DNA of 64,000 nucleotides from Leishmania mexicana MHOM/GT/2001/U1103. Taxonomy: Eukaryota; Euglenozoa; Kinetoplastea; Trypanosomatida; Trypanosomatidae. A model generated the notes under the pieces. The model saw only the letters and a list, made by a program, of their open reading frames with translations. It was not told the origin of the DNA and did no database searches. Both the position numbers and the translations under genes were made by a program. The stretch is taken from NCBI RefSeq assembly GCF_000234665.1, contig NC_018322.1:310001-374000 (forward strand), written 5' to 3'. Shown here piece after piece: positions 1 through 9,430 of this stretch; the first letter of the stretch is position 1, and each line of letters starts with the position of its first letter.

Positions 1-3000
1 TCGTCATTGGCGAGCCCCCTGATTCCGAGGACCAGGGCTTCTCTCTCTCCGAGTGTACGCTAGCGTCCACGGCAGTCCCGAGGCCGTCCTCTCCTTGCGG
101 CAGTAACCTGCTGTCAAACCCTGTGGCGCGGCTCAGCGGCACGGACAACCATAAGCAGGGCAGCAACATCAGCGGCAGCGGAAATCGCGCCACCCTCTCT
201 TCGCAGCCACTCCTGAGCGGTGAAGGTGACAGCACTATGCAAGCTGCTTCCCTGGGGCACCAGCGTCCATCGTCGGCGAGTGCTGCGCACTCGTCGACCA
301 CTTCAGCGGCAGCGGCGTCGCCAACGTTGACGGAGGCGGAGTGGATGAACGCAGCCCCCGTCGTGCCCACGGTAGTCGAGGTGCGGCAGAAAACGGTGCC
401 GTTCTTTGACAGCTGCAGCGACCGAGCGCCTGGCGACTCTGTCACTGCCTCAGCGCTCAGCACGGTCATCATCGGTGGCTCCCTCGACTCTTCGGCGATG
501 CAGTTGGGCGACGGCGCGCCACCCCGGTCCCGCAGCGGGAACAGCAGCGTCGGCAGCCGGATAGGGATAGCCCGCGCGCTGCCGCCGCCGGTCGGACTGC
601 CACCCCGGTCACCGCGCCGGCATGACCCGCAGCAGCCTGCCACTAGCTTAGCCTCCTCGTCTGGCGATCAGCGTCTACCGCTTTCTCCGGACCCCGCTGG
701 GGCAGACCCCAACATGAGTGTGAGGACATACCACATGCAACGGCTCCCGGGCGAACTCTGGGGCGTTATTATCGAGGGCCATCAAGCTAAGATGGCGGCT
801 GCCTTCCGTGAGGATGTGGTGGACCTGTTCAAATGTGGCGAATCTTCCCCGACGCTGCGCATTGAGGACGTGCGCGAGGTAAACTTCACCGTGGCAGGCG
901 CGGACCTCTACATCCGCATAGAGCTGGAGCACCTGTGCTCGCTGGCGGAGTCCGAGATCAATACACGACTCAATCTCTGCTCGTACCCGCTCATGACGGG
1001 GCTGTATGAAGAGTTCTTCAATGCGCATGAGACCAAGGAGCTCGACCCCGTCGAAGACAGCATGGCAACGCCGGACAGCATGGCAACGCCGGACAGCATG
1101 GCAACGCCGGACAGCAACGTGCATTCGAACGGCGGCGATGGCACAGGAGACAAGGAGGAAAAGAGCGCAAGCAATGGTAGCGTTCAACAGTGCTCCTTGA
1201 GTCTCGCGAGTGACCTGAACGCTACCGAAGCCACTGCAGACGACTCGGCGGCTGTTGCGCGCACACCATCACTGCTGATCACAACAGACTCGCGCACAAT
1301 GTCGGTGGTGGGCGGCTCGGCAGCAACGTCCTGCGTTTTCAGCACGCCAAACCTGAGAGCCACCGTTGAAGACAGTGAAAGCTTGGGCGAGACGGGGCGT
1401 GAAGCCTCCGCTTCTGTCGCCCCGTCTGCCCTCGTCAGCGTCGAAAACAGCACTCACCTCCGGGACGGAGTCGCATCGGCGTCGGCATCGCGTCATCCGC
1501 ATACAGTGCGTATTCCGGGTGCGCAATGGGCACGTCTGCTGCTCTCGCCTGTGCCGGAGAAGAACGATCTAAGGTCCGCCTTTGTCCAGGACACGGGCGT
1601 GGCTCTTGGCGTACTGCCGTCCGAGGCCCGCGAGGCGTGCCAGGAGGTGCGCTTCTCCTTTGGCAGCCTTGTCGTGGACTTTATGTGGGACAATGCGGAG
1701 CTCTACCCGGGTGCGGAGCCGCTCTCGGCGCCAGAGATCGACACAGTTCTGAAAAACTGCCCGTACACCTCTGTGCGTGCCTTCTACACCAAAGCCTGTA
1801 CGGCGCTCCACCTCGACGACGATCTCGCGGTGCTGCCCGCGGCGAAGCGCGGCAGCAGCTCCGGCGGTGGCAGCACCGCTGAGTCTGTCGTCCCTCAGCT
1901 CATCCTGCCGAATAAGTCGCAGCTCGGCCTAACTTCAGACACGGACAACGCGCTGGCGCGCGACATGAGCGGCAATGCAGAGAAGGGAGAGGCGGTATCG
2001 GTGCCCAAGTCGAACAAGAAGGACAAGCTGTCAACAGCGCGCTTGCCCATGACGCCACAGCTGGCGCAGACAGAGAGGGCACCGTCAACGTTTCCGTCTA
2101 CTGGGGCGACGGTACTCTACGCAGCAGACAGTGCAGCGACGGTGTCGAGGAAAGTGGCCTCGTCACAGCAGCAGCGAGGTACCCCGCTACTTCCGTTTAA
2201 TCGGATGGACAGCACCATGTCGAATGCGTCAGTAGAGGCCGAGCCCCGCGTGGCTGTTCCCCAGCCAACGGTCGGCTTCCACAAACACTCACGAGCTGGC
2301 ACACCTCGCGTCGGTGCCACCGCAACGGCTAACGCCAACGCCGCCGACTCTCGGTCCTCGAAGGTGGCTGCGCGGCGCACCGTACCAATGAGCTCGCATG
2401 AGCCGGCAACATTGAACCAATTCGCCCTTCTCCATGAGGTGTCGGTTCAGGTGCTGCGCCAGTGGAACCCCGCGCTGGTGGAGCTGGACGCCGACGCCGT
2501 CATTCCAGCCACTGTCACTGTGTACGTTCCCCGCCTCTCGCCCTCCGCCGGCCGCGCACGTGGGCAAGCGGGGCCAGGTGTCACCTCCAAGGCTGGGCGC
2601 CACCGCCACATAACCGACACCACCCTTGCAGATATGACAAGCGATACTCCTCACAGCCCCACAGCGCGCCACCCCGCACTGGTTGCTCATCCAAACACCA
2701 AGGCGACCGCAGCAGCTGCAGCGTCACGCGCGGTATCGACGCCTGCCTCCTCATCTCACGCGGTAGCTTCCCCAAAACCACCGGCACAGGCGAGCGAGCC
2801 GGAGAACGCGAAGAGCAGCACCATCATCGCCATCTCCAAGAAGAACAACACCCCCGCTGTTGTCACGCCGCGCCGGCCACCACCACTTTCCATGGAGGAC
2901 GTCGCGAAGTGCCGCTCCTTTCTCACTCCAGCCACGGCGCTGAGTTCAACGTTGTCCGCTGCCGCACCAGTCGCAGAACTGGCTCCGCCCGCCTCTCCCT

Positions 3001-4232
3001 TCCCCATGACGACGTCTCACTCGGCCTCCCCAGTCCCGGAGGCACCGGCAGCTGCAGGCGCCAAGGTTCCACCTGGTGCTGTCGAAGTGGCCGTGGCACC
3101 CGTTCAGCCCGACGCCGCCTCCATCAAGCCGATGGCGCCGTTTTCGTCTGCCGAGCAGGCCCCGAGCGCTAGGAGCACACGCGAAGTGTTGCCGCAGGCT
3201 CCGCAGCCTGCCGGGAACACGGCAACGGTGGCGACGGCAGGAAGCCGAGTTCCGTCGGCGCACACGGTGTATCAGCTGTTCAAGCCGGAGACCGCGCAGG
3301 TCGCCGAGCCAAGAGGAATCGAGGCGGTCTTGGCAGCTCATAGTCTCCCTTGCCTGCATCTGGACGGACTGGCGGTCAAGGTGGCTGCAGCTGCTGACGA
3401 CGGTGCTCGTGGCCGCACTGTTGGCGAGAATCATGTCGACCACGAGAACCACAAGAAAGCAGTGGATGGGTCAGCAATGCTGTTGGAGTGGGACCTGGGC
3501 CTGCGTCTCGACAACCTCACGGTAGTGCAGGTGCGGTGCGGCTCTGTGGCTGCGCGGGCCAACGTGCAGCCCGGCGACACGCTGCGCACGATGAATGGGC
3601 AGACGCTTCTCTGTCGGAGTGACTTCGAGCATGCCATGGCGCAGCAGCACAGAAAGGGAAGTGAAGAGCACATGTTGTTCGTAACGGCGATGACCAGTCG
3701 CGGCATCCCTACAACGTATCGTCTTCGCCTTCCGCCGCTTCGCCGCGACAGCGCGACGGTGCAGCCCGGTCTGCCACTGCAGCATGACTTGCATCATTCT
3801 TCGCCACTGGCAGCGCAGCAGCAGGCACAGCCACCCCCACGAAGAGTAAGGTCCCTCTCCGCACGGATGTCAAGTGCAGCGAGAGGTACCCCGCAGCAGC
3901 AGCGGGGACTGCAGCCCGCTACTCAAAACTCCTCGAGAGTGCCAGTGAAAAGGGCAGAGCCGACATCTGCCCGCACGCCCGTGAGCAGTCTCAGTGCGGC
4001 TGCGCGGGTGTCACGCGTAGTTCCGGTTAACACGAACGCGGTGATGCTGTGCACCATGAAGCCGCTAGACATGGTCCGCACTCTGCCGATCGATGCAGCC
4101 GGTGCTGAGTCCTTGCCAGAGTCGGCATGGGGGACAGACCGCGATGGCAGTCCGTCCCCCCGCACGCGAGCGTACGTCGCGGAGGCGATAGTCGGCATAT
4201 ACAACGGGGCAGCAGAAAGGCACAAGCGGTAG
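1..4232 (+). CDS. 5'-partial scaffold-like protein with two FAZ1-like modules, LysM-like and PDZ-like domains
   Basis: The frame is open from base 3 with no stop, so the gene begins upstream of the window; about 1409 residues are visible and the stop is TAG at 4230-4232. The GTG at 123 is only an in-frame valine. Numbering from base 3, two similar modules are seen at about 246-343 and 501-600. Both share a G-x-x-W start, an AF-x-(E/Q)-D motif, a V(R/N)F hydrophobic strand and an EI(D/N)-x-x-L ending, and they resemble the conserved module of FAZ1-type flagellar attachment zone proteins. A LysM-like segment lies near 798-848 (ending VTVYVPRL). A PDZ-like domain lies near 1159-1233 (GLRLDNLTVVQV, then GSVAARANVQPGDTLRTMNG). 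The rest is Ser/Ala/Pro-rich and probably disordered. I infer a cytoskeletal or flagellum-associated scaffold. The PDZ call is the firmest; function is not established. Confidence 0.8.
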   Translation, partial: VIGEPPDSEDQGFSLSECTLASTAVPRPSSPCGSNLLSNPVARLSGTDNHKQGSNISGSGNRATLSSQPLLSGEGDSTMQAASLGHQRPSSASAAHSSTTSAAAASPTLTEAEWMNAAPVVPTVVEVRQKTVPFFDSCSDRAPGDSVTASALSTVIIGGSLDSSAMQLGDGAPPRSRSGNSSVGSRIGIARALPPPVGLPPRSPRRHDPQQPATSLASSSGDQRLPLSPDPAGADPNMSVRTYHMQRLPGELWGVIIEGHQAKMAAAFREDVVDLFKCGESSPTLRIEDVREVNFTVAGADLYIRIELEHLCSLAESEINTRLNLCSYPLMTGLYEEFFNAHETKELDPVEDSMATPDSMATPDSMATPDSNVHSNGGDGTGDKEEKSASNGSVQQCSLSLASDLNATEATADDSAAVARTPSLLITTDSRTMSVVGGSAATSCVFSTPNLRATVEDSESLGETGREASASVAPSALVSVENSTHLRDGVASASASRHPHTVRIPGAQWARLLLSPVPEKNDLRSAFVQDTGVALGVLPSEAREACQEVRFSFGSLVVDFMWDNAELYPGAEPLSAPEIDTVLKNCPYTSVRAFYTKACTALHLDDDLAVLPAAKRGSSSGGGSTAESVVPQLILPNKSQLGLTSDTDNALARDMSGNAEKGEAVSVPKSNKKDKLSTARLPMTPQLAQTERAPSTFPSTGATVLYAADSAATVSRKVASSQQQRGTPLLPFNRMDSTMSNASVEAEPRVAVPQPTVGFHKHSRAGTPRVGATATANANAADSRSSKVAARRTVPMSSHEPATLNQFALLHEVSVQVLRQWNPALVELDADAVIPATVTVYVPRLSPSAGRARGQAGPGVTSKAGRHRHITDTTLADMTSDTPHSPTARHPALVAHPNTKATAAAAASRAVSTPASSSHAVASPKPPAQASEPENAKSSTIIAISKKNNTPAVVTPRRPPPLSMEDVAKCRSFLTPATALSSTLSAAAPVAELAPPASPFPMTTSHSASPVPEAPAAAGAKVPPGAVEVAVAPVQPDAASIKPMAPFSSAEQAPSARSTREVLPQAPQPAGNTATVATAGSRVPSAHTVYQLFKPETAQVAEPRGIEAVLAAHSLPCLHLDGLAVKVAAAADDGARGRTVGENHVDHENHKKAVDGSAMLLEWDLGLRLDNLTVVQVRCGSVAARANVQPGDTLRTMNGQTLLCRSDFEHAMAQQHRKGSEEHMLFVTAMTSRGIPTTYRLRLPPLRRDSATVQPGLPLQHDLHHSSPLAAQQQAQPPPRRVRSLSARMSSAARGTPQQQRGLQPATQNSSRVPVKRAEPTSARTPVSSLSAAARVSRVVPVNTNAVMLCTMKPLDMVRTLPIDAAGAESLPESAWGTDRDGSPSPRTRAYVAEAIVGIYNGAAERHKR
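1056..1109 (+). repeat. 18-bp in-frame tandem repeat, three copies
   Basis: Three perfect copies of an 18-base unit (GACAGCATGGCAACGCCG) plus a few bases of a fourth encode DSMATP repeated in frame. The repeat lies between the two FAZ1-like modules of the first gene. Perfect identity at DNA level suggests recent expansion and probable copy-number variation between strains. Confidence 0.95.
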
Positions 4233-5151
4233 CGGGGAAGAAAGCAGTGATGCAGCCGCATGCTCGGTATTCCTGTTGATCATTCTCCATGCACGCTCGC
4301 CTCCCTACCCCCTCGCTGCCCCCGCGCCCACGCCACCCCTCAGCGCTCGGCTCGCATATATTGCTCCTCGTGCCGGTCGCATGTTTCGTTCATCCGCTCG
4401 GGCACCACATGCCGCAGTGATGCTTTGGATGTTGTGCGTGAGTGCGCGCATTTATTTCTCCATGTGAGCGTACTGTGCCGAATCAAAAAATCCGTTACAC
4501 TTCTTCCGCATGAGCACAACTCTCCCTCCTCCACCTTTCCTCCCTTCTGTGCTTGTGTGCGCGTGCGTGTGTCTCACCGTCGGTCGAGTGCCCGGCACCG
4601 GTGCTCGCCACGGCAGCCGTCTGCCCCCTAAGCGCTCTTCCGCCTCGGTCACCCCACCACCGGCACACCAACCGATGTGCCTGCGTGTGTCTGTCCCAAG
4701 TTTGCGTGTTGTTGTTGCCCCTCACCTACATTGTGTCCCATCTCTCCCTCTCCCGCCTGACCGCCTTGTCGGTGAGCCGCCATCGACGCTGTGGGTTGTC
4801 ACTCGCTCCCCCACCCCACCCCTTTGCGCACACACGCAATCATTCTCTCGGCATCAGACACAGGAGTGACTGGCATTCCTCCCGTGCCCTGCGGCGGAGC
4901 TTTGGGGACGCTGTTCGTTGGCCTCTGCTCCGTCCACTCAGTTCTCAGCGACCGCACTACGGAATCGCCTTCCCCCTCCCCCACCCAACCACCGCCTCAT
5001 CGAAACATATATATATATATATCATAGTTAAGCAGCGGCTGTGTGTGTGTGTGTGAGCAACGCAGGCGGATCTTGACTTCTTGGGTAAACACCCCCCCCC
5101 AACCTTTCTCCCTCCTCTCCTCCCTCTCAGCACGAGTCGCTCCCACTCACC
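4233..5151. other. Intergenic spacer: 3'UTR, AT and GT microsatellites, splice region
   Basis: No coding frame with protein-like composition is seen. It holds a short (AT)n run near 5006-5022, a (GT)n run near 5039-5055, a C9 run at 5092-5100 and the polypyrimidine tract that precedes RPB5. Confidence 0.7.
5103..5130 (+). promoter_or_regulatory. Probable spliced-leader trans-splice acceptor for RPB5
   Basis: An almost pure pyrimidine tract (5103-5128) ends in CAG, with AG at 5129-5130, and the RPB5 ATG follows 21 bases later. This is the expected layout of a trypanosomatid trans-splice site. It is inferred from sequence only, with no transcript evidence. Confidence 0.6.
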
Positions 5152-5871
5152 ATGCCAGCCATCGGACAAGAGAAGCTAGAGCTCCACAAGTGCTTCCGCA
5201 TTCTGCAGACGTCAGCGGAGATGATGTCGGACCGAAAGTACAAGGTGGCGCAGCATGTGGTTCCTGGCTCCCTCGGCGAGTTCATCGAACGTTACGTCGA
5301 GGAGGTGGAGGTGACGGAGGACGGCGGCGCGGCGGTCGGCGGTGGCCCTACCGATGCCCCGCCCCGTCGCAAGCAGGTGATTCGGCGGGATAAGATGACC
5401 CTGGCATGTGAGCGTGAGGTGGGCGAGGGTAACACGCTCAAGGCGGTCGTATACTTCTGCCCACCAAACCACCTCTCGTCGGAGGTGGTGAAGAAGATCG
5501 CCGAGGATGCGCTTAATGAAGGCTATCAGCGGGTGGTGTTCGTGACCCCATCGAAGCCGAACCCAATCGTGCGCAAAACGATGGACACGTACAACCGTAG
5601 TGAGCAGGATCTGCGCTTCGAGCTGTTCGAGGAGGATGAGCTCTCTGTGAACATCACCCATCACGAGCTAGTACCGAAGCACACGCCGCTGTCGGAGGAG
5701 GAGCTTAAGGACGTGCTGCACGCTCATGCGCTGGAGCTGCATCAGCTGCCCCGCATCCTGTCCACCGACCCTGTAGCTCGCTACTACGGACTGAAGCGTG
5801 GCCAGGTAGTCCGCATTGAGCGTAAGAGCATGTCAGCGGGCCTCTACGTAACCTACCGGCAAGTCGTGTGA
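5152..5871 (+). CDS. RPB5: RNA polymerase subunit RPB5 (RPABC1)
   Basis: 239 aa, close to the usual 205-215 aa plus a small insert. RPB5 is a shared subunit of nuclear RNA polymerases: an N-terminal jaw domain and a C-terminal assembly domain near the downstream DNA. The C-terminal domain is highly conserved: HELVPKHTPLSEEEL, then LPRILSTDPVARYYGLKRGQ and VVRIERKSMSAGLYVTYRQV, matching the eukaryotic/archaeal RPB5/RpoH core almost position by position. The N-terminal domain is more divergent, with a Gly/Pro-rich insertion near residues 55-75. The start is the first ATG after a strong trans-splice acceptor. A second RPB5 paralogue follows directly. Trypanosomatids are known to carry RPB5 and RPB5z, with RPB5z reported in Pol I. 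I assign this copy as the canonical RPB5 (Pol II/III) because its assembly domain is the less diverged; which paralogue is which is an inference. Confidence 0.9.
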   Translation: MPAIGQEKLELHKCFRILQTSAEMMSDRKYKVAQHVVPGSLGEFIERYVEEVEVTEDGGAAVGGGPTDAPPRRKQVIRRDKMTLACEREVGEGNTLKAVVYFCPPNHLSSEVVKKIAEDALNEGYQRVVFVTPSKPNPIVRKTMDTYNRSEQDLRFELFEEDELSVNITHHELVPKHTPLSEEELKDVLHAHALELHQLPRILSTDPVARYYGLKRGQVVRIERKSMSAGLYVTYRQVV

Positions 5872-6557
5872 GGTGCGCTCATACACTACTCGGCACTCGT
5901 AGCGCACATGCATGGGCGACTGTCTGTGTGTGTCTCTCGACCTGCATGGCGGATGTGCGGGCATCGCGCGCCTTGTGTGGTTGAGGGGTAATTTTTTTCT
6001 TTTTTGTATCTCCACGTGCGCGTTGCTCGCCGTGTGCGGTGTGGCGATAACAGGGCCCTCCCTTCTGTCTACTCCCTCCGTAACAAGCATCCAATTTTGG
6101 CCAAATGTGCGCCTACGGTAATCGCGGGACTTGGTGTGTGCGCCATGCAGCTGCTGTACGTTGATGCACATGCTGCTATCGCGCGGTTATGGCGAGGAAC
6201 TGCCGCGCCAGCGTCAAGCAAGACAGGAAATCAGCTCGCCAAGCACACACACACACACACATACATACGCGCGCGCAAGTCCTGGTGGCGGGTCGCATCC
6301 GGTGTGGCTCGAGGCTGTCGGCAGTAGAGAGCCTCCACCAGAGCCAGCACCGTCACATCACCCACTGTCTCCGCTTGCGAACTCGACGGTCACCTGTCGT
6401 TCTGTCTCTCCACGCTCTTTCCATATTTCTACCACCTCTCGAGGCACACGCACGCATAAGCATTGGCGCACTGGCGCGACGCAACGATCACTAATCGAAA
6501 CATAAGAGAGGCTGGCATAGCTCTACCGTGAGTTGCATCTCCATCCCCCCTTCTGCC
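5872..6557. other. Intergenic spacer between the RPB5 paralogues
   Basis: No gene seen. It contains a (CA)n run near 6244-6261 and a pyrimidine-rich stretch at about 6390-6440 ending in an AG at 6442-6443, a plausible trans-splice acceptor for the downstream paralogue. Confidence 0.6.
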
Positions 6558-7586
6558 ATGTCGTCCATTGAAGAGCTCAAGGTTGTGCGGCTGTTTCGCG
6601 CACTCAACACGATGATTCAACTCTGCCACGACCGTGGCTACGTCATTCGACACCCGTCGGCGATCGCCGAGGCGGTGCAGAACCCCGAGCTGTACGACAA
6701 CGAAGAGGGGCTCGATCATGACTGGTTCTTGCGGCACTTCGTCATCTCGCCTGACCGCGCGGCGCGCAGCACACGCTCGAAGAAAAACGGTGATGGCGGC
6801 AGCAGTAGCAGCCCCAGACGTGAAGCAAAGAACGAGGAAGATGGAGGCGACGCTGACAAGCCGGGCGAGTATGATGTGGCAGTGGACGAGGATGAGGTGC
6901 TTCGCCGTGCAGCCAACGGAGAGTGGGTGTGCATGCGCAACGCCATGCGGCTGACGTGCTCCGTAGACCCACGCCGCGCAACGCTGGCGTCGAGTGTCGT
7001 CACGCGGGCACCAACAAACAAGACGCCATCCTCTGCGCCTACCGTGAAGGCGGAGCCGAAGGACGACGACGGCGATGTGCCGTATGCTGTGGCAGCATCT
7101 GCGGTGGACGCAAAGTCGAAGGAGAAGGCGGCCAAGAATGCCCTCATGATCTTCTTCTCGGGCTCACCGAAGCTGAGCGTAAAGGAGGTGCATTCGTTCC
7201 GCGAGAAGGCGCTCAAGAAGAAGGCGTCATCGATGATCATCGTGGCGAACAAGATCGACCCCGGTGTGCGCATGGATGTGCAGGAGCTCAGTGGTCGAAT
7301 GGATGAGGCCACAGGAGCGGAGCTGCTCTCCATCCAAGTGTTCGAGGAGGAGGCGTTGGCATTCAACGTCGTGCGCCACGAAACGGTACCGGGCCACGTC
7401 GCCCTCACGCCCGCCGAGGCCGAGGCGTTTCTGGCGGAGCGGAAGCTAAACGTTGCCCAGCTGCCCCGCATGCAAGAGAGTGACCCTCTGGTCCAGTACC
7501 TTGGCCTGCAGCGCGGCAGCATCGTCCACATCACACGCGAAGGGAAGCAGAGCGGCCCGTACAGCATGTACCGGCACGTGATTTGA
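6558..7586 (+). CDS. Second RPB5-family RNA polymerase subunit (RPB5z-like)
   Basis: 342 aa from the first ATG at 6558; the frame extends 30 bases upstream only from a GTG. The N-terminal jaw domain keeps the classic IQLCHDRGY motif (about residues 22-30). A long charged Ser/Gly/Glu-rich insertion (about 75-115) and a second insert (about 150-190) interrupt it. The C-terminal assembly domain is recognisable (HETVPGHVALTPAEAEAFL, LPRMQESDPLVQYLGLQRGS, SMYRHVI). It has lost several otherwise invariant positions: DPVARYxGxKRGQ has become DPLVQYLGLQRGS. Length is about 1.6 times the family norm. Together with its neighbour this fits the kinetoplastid RPB5/RPB5z pair, in which RPB5z is reported as the Pol I-specific form. 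The paralogue assignment is inference; family membership is clear. Confidence 0.85.
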   Translation: MSSIEELKVVRLFRALNTMIQLCHDRGYVIRHPSAIAEAVQNPELYDNEEGLDHDWFLRHFVISPDRAARSTRSKKNGDGGSSSSPRREAKNEEDGGDADKPGEYDVAVDEDEVLRRAANGEWVCMRNAMRLTCSVDPRRATLASSVVTRAPTNKTPSSAPTVKAEPKDDDGDVPYAVAASAVDAKSKEKAAKNALMIFFSGSPKLSVKEVHSFREKALKKKASSMIIVANKIDPGVRMDVQELSGRMDEATGAELLSIQVFEEEALAFNVVRHETVPGHVALTPAEAEAFLAERKLNVAQLPRMQESDPLVQYLGLQRGSIVHITREGKQSGPYSMYRHVI

Positions 7587-8409
7587 GGCCGTGTGTCCGC
7601 CAACGCACATGCGCGTGACTTGTCCTCCCTCGTTTGTAGTGTCTCTGCGTCCCACTGCATCTTAACCTTGTTTCTCCGCCACCACCGGGTAATCAGTGAA
7701 GGCACCCGTCAAGTGCCTCGCGTATGCGTCTCTGGTCCTAAGTTGCCTCACCCCACGCGCGTGCATGAATGCGTCGTCACGCCCCATCATCGATGACTTG
7801 GTAAGCACGCGTGCCCGACAAGGCTTGCCTCCAAGGGCGGGGATGCACACGTTGCATGTCTGTGTGTGGACGTGAGAAATAGGAAGGAGAGCGGCGTAGC
7901 AATGCCGCGATGGGTGCGATGGTGCCGGCTACTTGCGCTCACCGACGGCTGTTTATCCAGCTGAACGGTGTGGCGCGGGGACGGCAGAGGGATGATGTGA
8001 CAGAGTGGGCAAAAGAACAGTGGCCATTGTGCGTGCACGCCAATTGGCACACGCGCGCTGCCCCCCTCCCTCTCCCCACTCTGCAACCTCCGCGTAGGCC
8101 ACCAGTGCCGCCCCCTCTCGCCGTTTTCTTCTCTACCGCCCTCGCCATCTTACCCTCTCCGTCTCTCTCTCCTCTGTCGCCTCATCCTCGCCGTCCCTCT
8201 CGGGTTGCGCACCGGGGTGGGGGGACGGGCTTTTACGTGCGTGTGCGGGTGTGGGTGGCGCCTCCGTCGGCACACACGACTCTTTTCGAGCACGTGCACC
8301 GTCACGCATTTGCAACTCGCGTCGCTCGTGCCATCGGAAGCGCCTGTTTATCTCTGTCTCACACTCCCCCACCCACCCCCGCCGCACCAGGTCTTCATTC
8401 CAGTGCGCC
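7587..8409. other. Intergenic spacer with long polypyrimidine tract
   Basis: No gene seen. A CT-rich tract lies at about 8146-8202, and a second C-rich stretch ends at AG 8389-8390. Nothing recognisable as a retroposon (SIDER-type) could be identified by eye. Confidence 0.6.
8350..8390 (+). promoter_or_regulatory. Probable trans-splice acceptor for uS8m
   Basis: A pyrimidine-rich stretch (TCTCTGTCTCACACTCCCCC and following) ends in CCAG, with AG at 8389-8390, 19 bases before the ATG at 8410. Position and composition fit spliced-leader addition; inferred only. Confidence 0.5.
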
Positions 8410-9354
8410 ATGCTGCTCCGTAGCGCGACTTGCTTTGCGCGTGTGTACGGTGGTGGGGCCACCACGGCCTTCGTCCCGGGTAGCAGTAGCTCCTCGAGTG
8501 CCTCTGTTGGTGCCGACCACTCGGCTGCTGCCAGCGCCGCCTACCTCAGTGGCCGATCCATCGGTGCCAGGGCACTTCTCGGTCGCAGGGCACGCCAAGG
8601 CAGTCTGTTTGCCGTCGCCAACGACGTCACTGTGAGCGAGAAGCGTGTTCGGCAGCAACTGAACGCTCTGCTGGCCGACGAGCGCGACCCGCTGGCTGAG
8701 GCTCGTCGCCAAAGTGGCCCCGCCGGCGGCATCGCGCCGTCGGCTCGTCCGTTTCCGCAACGACCACTGGTGAACCTGCCAGGAGTCGAGCGTGTCCGCG
8801 ACCTTCCCGCAGACCCGATCACGCGCCTCTTCTTCCAGCACCAAGGAGACCACGCGCTGTACTACGGCACCTACGATGAGCCCAGCCGCCTTGATGAAGA
8901 CCGCGTGCAGCTGGAGAAGCGCGAGCCTAAAGACTGGACCTTCAACGTGTTTACTCCCGTGTACGACTTCTGCCACCGTCTGCGCGAGGCGTCAGAGCAG
9001 CGGAAGCGCTTCGTGATTGTGCCCTCGACGATCGAGACACGCGGGTGTGCGAAGGTGCTGCTCGACCACGGCCTCGTCGCCGGCTTTCGCGACTTCCACA
9101 ATGACCGCGCTTTCGCTGTCGAGCTGAAGTACTTTCAAAACGAGCCCACAATCAACGTCATTGAGCCGTGCAGCTACGATGGAAAGACAGAGTTCGAATG
9201 GTCGCCCAAGATGATGCGGCGCCTCATGAACACGCACGGCATCCACAACCGACTCATCATCTACATCTGCCGCACCGCAGACAACCGCATCATCGACCAC
9301 ATCCAAGCCGTGAAGGAGTGCATCGGCGGACGCGGTTTGATGATGGCGCACTAG
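8410..9354 (+). CDS. Mitochondrial small-subunit ribosomal protein uS8m
   Basis: 314 aa from the first ATG (8410). The N-terminus (MLLRSATCFARVYGGG) is basic and hydroxylated without acidic residues, like a mitochondrial targeting sequence. The first ~170 residues are an extension that bacterial S8 (about 130 aa) lacks. The S8 fold starts near residue 185 with PVYDFCHRLREASEQRKRFV (compare the bacterial DMLTRIRN start). It continues through a KVLLDHGLVAGFRDF segment (compare VLKEEGFIEDF) and AVELKYFQNEPTINVIEP, which closely matches the bacterial LTLKYFQGKAVVESI strand. The C-terminus (IIDHIQAVKECIGGRGLMM) is a diverged version of the GLGGE loop. The predicted role is binding the central domain of mitochondrial SSU rRNA. 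The large extension is typical of protein-rich kinetoplastid mitoribosomes. Confidence 0.85.
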   Translation: MLLRSATCFARVYGGGATTAFVPGSSSSSSASVGADHSAAASAAYLSGRSIGARALLGRRARQGSLFAVANDVTVSEKRVRQQLNALLADERDPLAEARRQSGPAGGIAPSARPFPQRPLVNLPGVERVRDLPADPITRLFFQHQGDHALYYGTYDEPSRLDEDRVQLEKREPKDWTFNVFTPVYDFCHRLREASEQRKRFVIVPSTIETRGCAKVLLDHGLVAGFRDFHNDRAFAVELKYFQNEPTINVIEPCSYDGKTEFEWSPKMMRRLMNTHGIHNRLIIYICRTADNRIIDHIQAVKECIGGRGLMMAH

Positions 9355-9382
9355 GCGGACGCTCTTCGGGTTGATGTTTGTT

Positions 9383-9383
<1 letters not shown>

Positions 9384-9427
<44 letters not shown>
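9384..9427 (+). repeat. (GT)22 microsatellite in the uS8m 3' flank
   Basis: 44 bases of uninterrupted GT dinucleotide begin 29 bases after the uS8m stop codon, so they almost certainly lie in its 3'UTR. Confidence 0.97.

Positions 9428-9430
<3 letters not shown>

Noticed and set aside
1056..1115. Possible CRISPR-like or mobile repeat
   Set aside because: The 18-bp repeat has no spacers, is in frame inside a coding sequence and encodes DSMATP; it is an ordinary coding minisatellite.
6716..7705. 329-aa minus-strand ORF opposite the second RPB5 paralogue
   Set aside because: Shadow of a GC-rich coding region; Ser/Ala/Arg-rich without motifs, while the + strand encodes a recognisable protein.
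7700..7900. Possible SIDER-type retroposon remnant downstream of the second RPB5
   Set aside because: No A-rich tail, target-site duplication or second copy in the window could be recognised; a consensus search would be needed.
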